A DNA stretch of 42,293 bases, taken from positions 1 through 42,293 of the forward strand of contig JAPPGU010000006.1 in NCBI GenBank assembly GCA_028821265.1. Direction: 5' to 3'. A program made the translations under genes and the position numbers. The notes under the pieces are model-generated. The model saw only the letters and a list, made by a program, of their open reading frames with translations, did no database searches and was not told the origin of the DNA. Position 1 is the first letter of the stretch. Every line of letters begins with the position of its first letter. Shown in pieces: positions 41,798 to 42,293 of the stretch. Source of the DNA: a bacterium (GTDB taxonomy: Bacteria; Actinomycetota; Acidimicrobiia; Spongiisociales; Spongiisociaceae).

Positions 41798-42293
41798 ATG
41801 CGCCGGCCCAAAACGCTCACAGCAGCCTTCTGTAAGACCATTTCCGTGCCGGGAACTTACGGCGACGGGCGCGGTGGCTTTGGTTTGACCCTCCGAGTCA
41901 AGCAAACTCGCAACGGTCGGCTGTCAAAAGCTTGGGCCCAACGGGTTGTGATCGGTGGCAAACCTACCTACCTGGGGCTCGGCACCTATCCGACCGTCAC
42001 GCTGGCCGAGGCCCGACGAGAAGCGCTCAAGAACCGCCGCGAGATCCAGGCAGGCAGGGACCCGCGAGGCGGAGGGATCCCAACCTTCGCGAGGGCCACC
42101 GACAAGGTGATTGCCCTGCACCGCGACGGCTGGAAGCCGGGTAGCCGAACAGAGTCGGCGTGGCGTAACGGTTTCAGCCGCCATGTGTATCCGAAGCTCG
42201 GCCCCAAGCGAGTAGACGTGATCACGACCGCAGACGTGTTTGAGGTTGACCCGCTTTGGTGGACACTCGAGGACTTGGGACGATGGTCCCGGG
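41798..42293 (+). CDS. Tyrosine recombinase (DUF4102-type integrase), N-terminal part, cut by window edge
   Basis: The frame is open from ATG 41798 to the window end. KTLTAAFCKTISVPGTYGDG then GGFGLTLRVKQT, then KAWAQRVVIGGKPTYLGLGTYP and VTLAEARREALKNRREIQAGRDPR are the signature of the P4-type integrase arm-binding domain. A SAM-like core-binding segment follows (ARATDKVIALHRDGWK, SRHVYPKLG, VITTADVFEV). The catalytic R-H-R-Y half lies outside the window. The last codons (WTLEDLGRWSR) do not look typical, so the very edge should be treated with care. Placed behind a tRNA, it marks a genomic island. Confidence 0.85.
   Translation, partial: MRRPKTLTAAFCKTISVPGTYGDGRGGFGLTLRVKQTRNGRLSKAWAQRVVIGGKPTYLGLGTYPTVTLAEARREALKNRREIQAGRDPRGGGIPTFARATDKVIALHRDGWKPGSRTESAWRNGFSRHVYPKLGPKRVDVITTADVFEVDPLWWTLEDLGRWSR

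Overview
The window is high-GC DNA (roughly two thirds G+C by eye) from an actinomycete. The main evidence is the cell-wall and cell-division cluster fhaB-pstP-rodA-pbpA-pknB-trpG-crgA, together with a DUF222/13E12-type HNH protein, an Rv2578c-type radical SAM protein, actinobacterial LexA boxes and several apparently leaderless or GTG/TTG starts. The FTDLG...YGLGVTAGTS...FSP surface repeats suggest a class such as Acidimicrobiia. That last placement is an inference.

Layout. 1-9.2 kb: end of a sugar ABC permease, a Gfo/Idh/MocA dehydrogenase, and convergent GH1 and GH13 glucosidases. Between them lies an exported pair, a LysM-tailed 5'-nucleotidase and an ExeM-like nuclease with SLH-like repeats, which together could strip phosphate and nucleosides from extracellular DNA. 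9.3-12.9 kb: an SOS-boxed HNH protein, a RibD-type reductase, and a tightly coupled ECF sigma factor - Ogt - DUF5615 (PIN-like) operon. 13-17 kb: a zinc ABC transporter whose binding protein AztC carries a whole AztD-like metallochaperone domain inside its histidine-rich loop, followed by the ATPase and permease. A Fur/Zur-like palindrome precedes it, and a near-identical one precedes the convergent LivJ-like lipoprotein. 18.5-22.6 kb: argC-argB-argD (no argJ) with an ARG box, then a short serA. 23-31 kb: the cell-wall cluster, in which the PBP has lost its catalytic motifs and an orphan AztA-like ATPase with a His-rich tail sits between pknB and trpG, bracketed by two copies of a heptamer-based repeat. 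31-36.5 kb: a small zinc-ribbon membrane protein, thiolase, tRNA-Ala, a DMT transporter, glutaryl-CoA-type dehydrogenase and TrpB2. 36.5-38.1 kb: the radical SAM protein under a perfect SOS box, and a HicAB pair. 38.3-42.3 kb: pgi-zwf, tRNA-Val, and the first part of a DUF4102-type integrase beside the tRNA, so the window probably ends just inside a genomic island.

The strongest candidate for something undescribed is the AztC-AztD single-chain fusion. It is flanked by 35-bp near-perfect direct repeats whose spacing is an exact number of codons, so recombination would release a normal-sized AztC in frame. Next come the catalytically dead PBP inside an otherwise conserved divisome/elongasome cluster, the second metal-type ATPase inserted there, and the sigma-Ogt-PIN module. 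All family assignments come from reading motifs; no database search was run.
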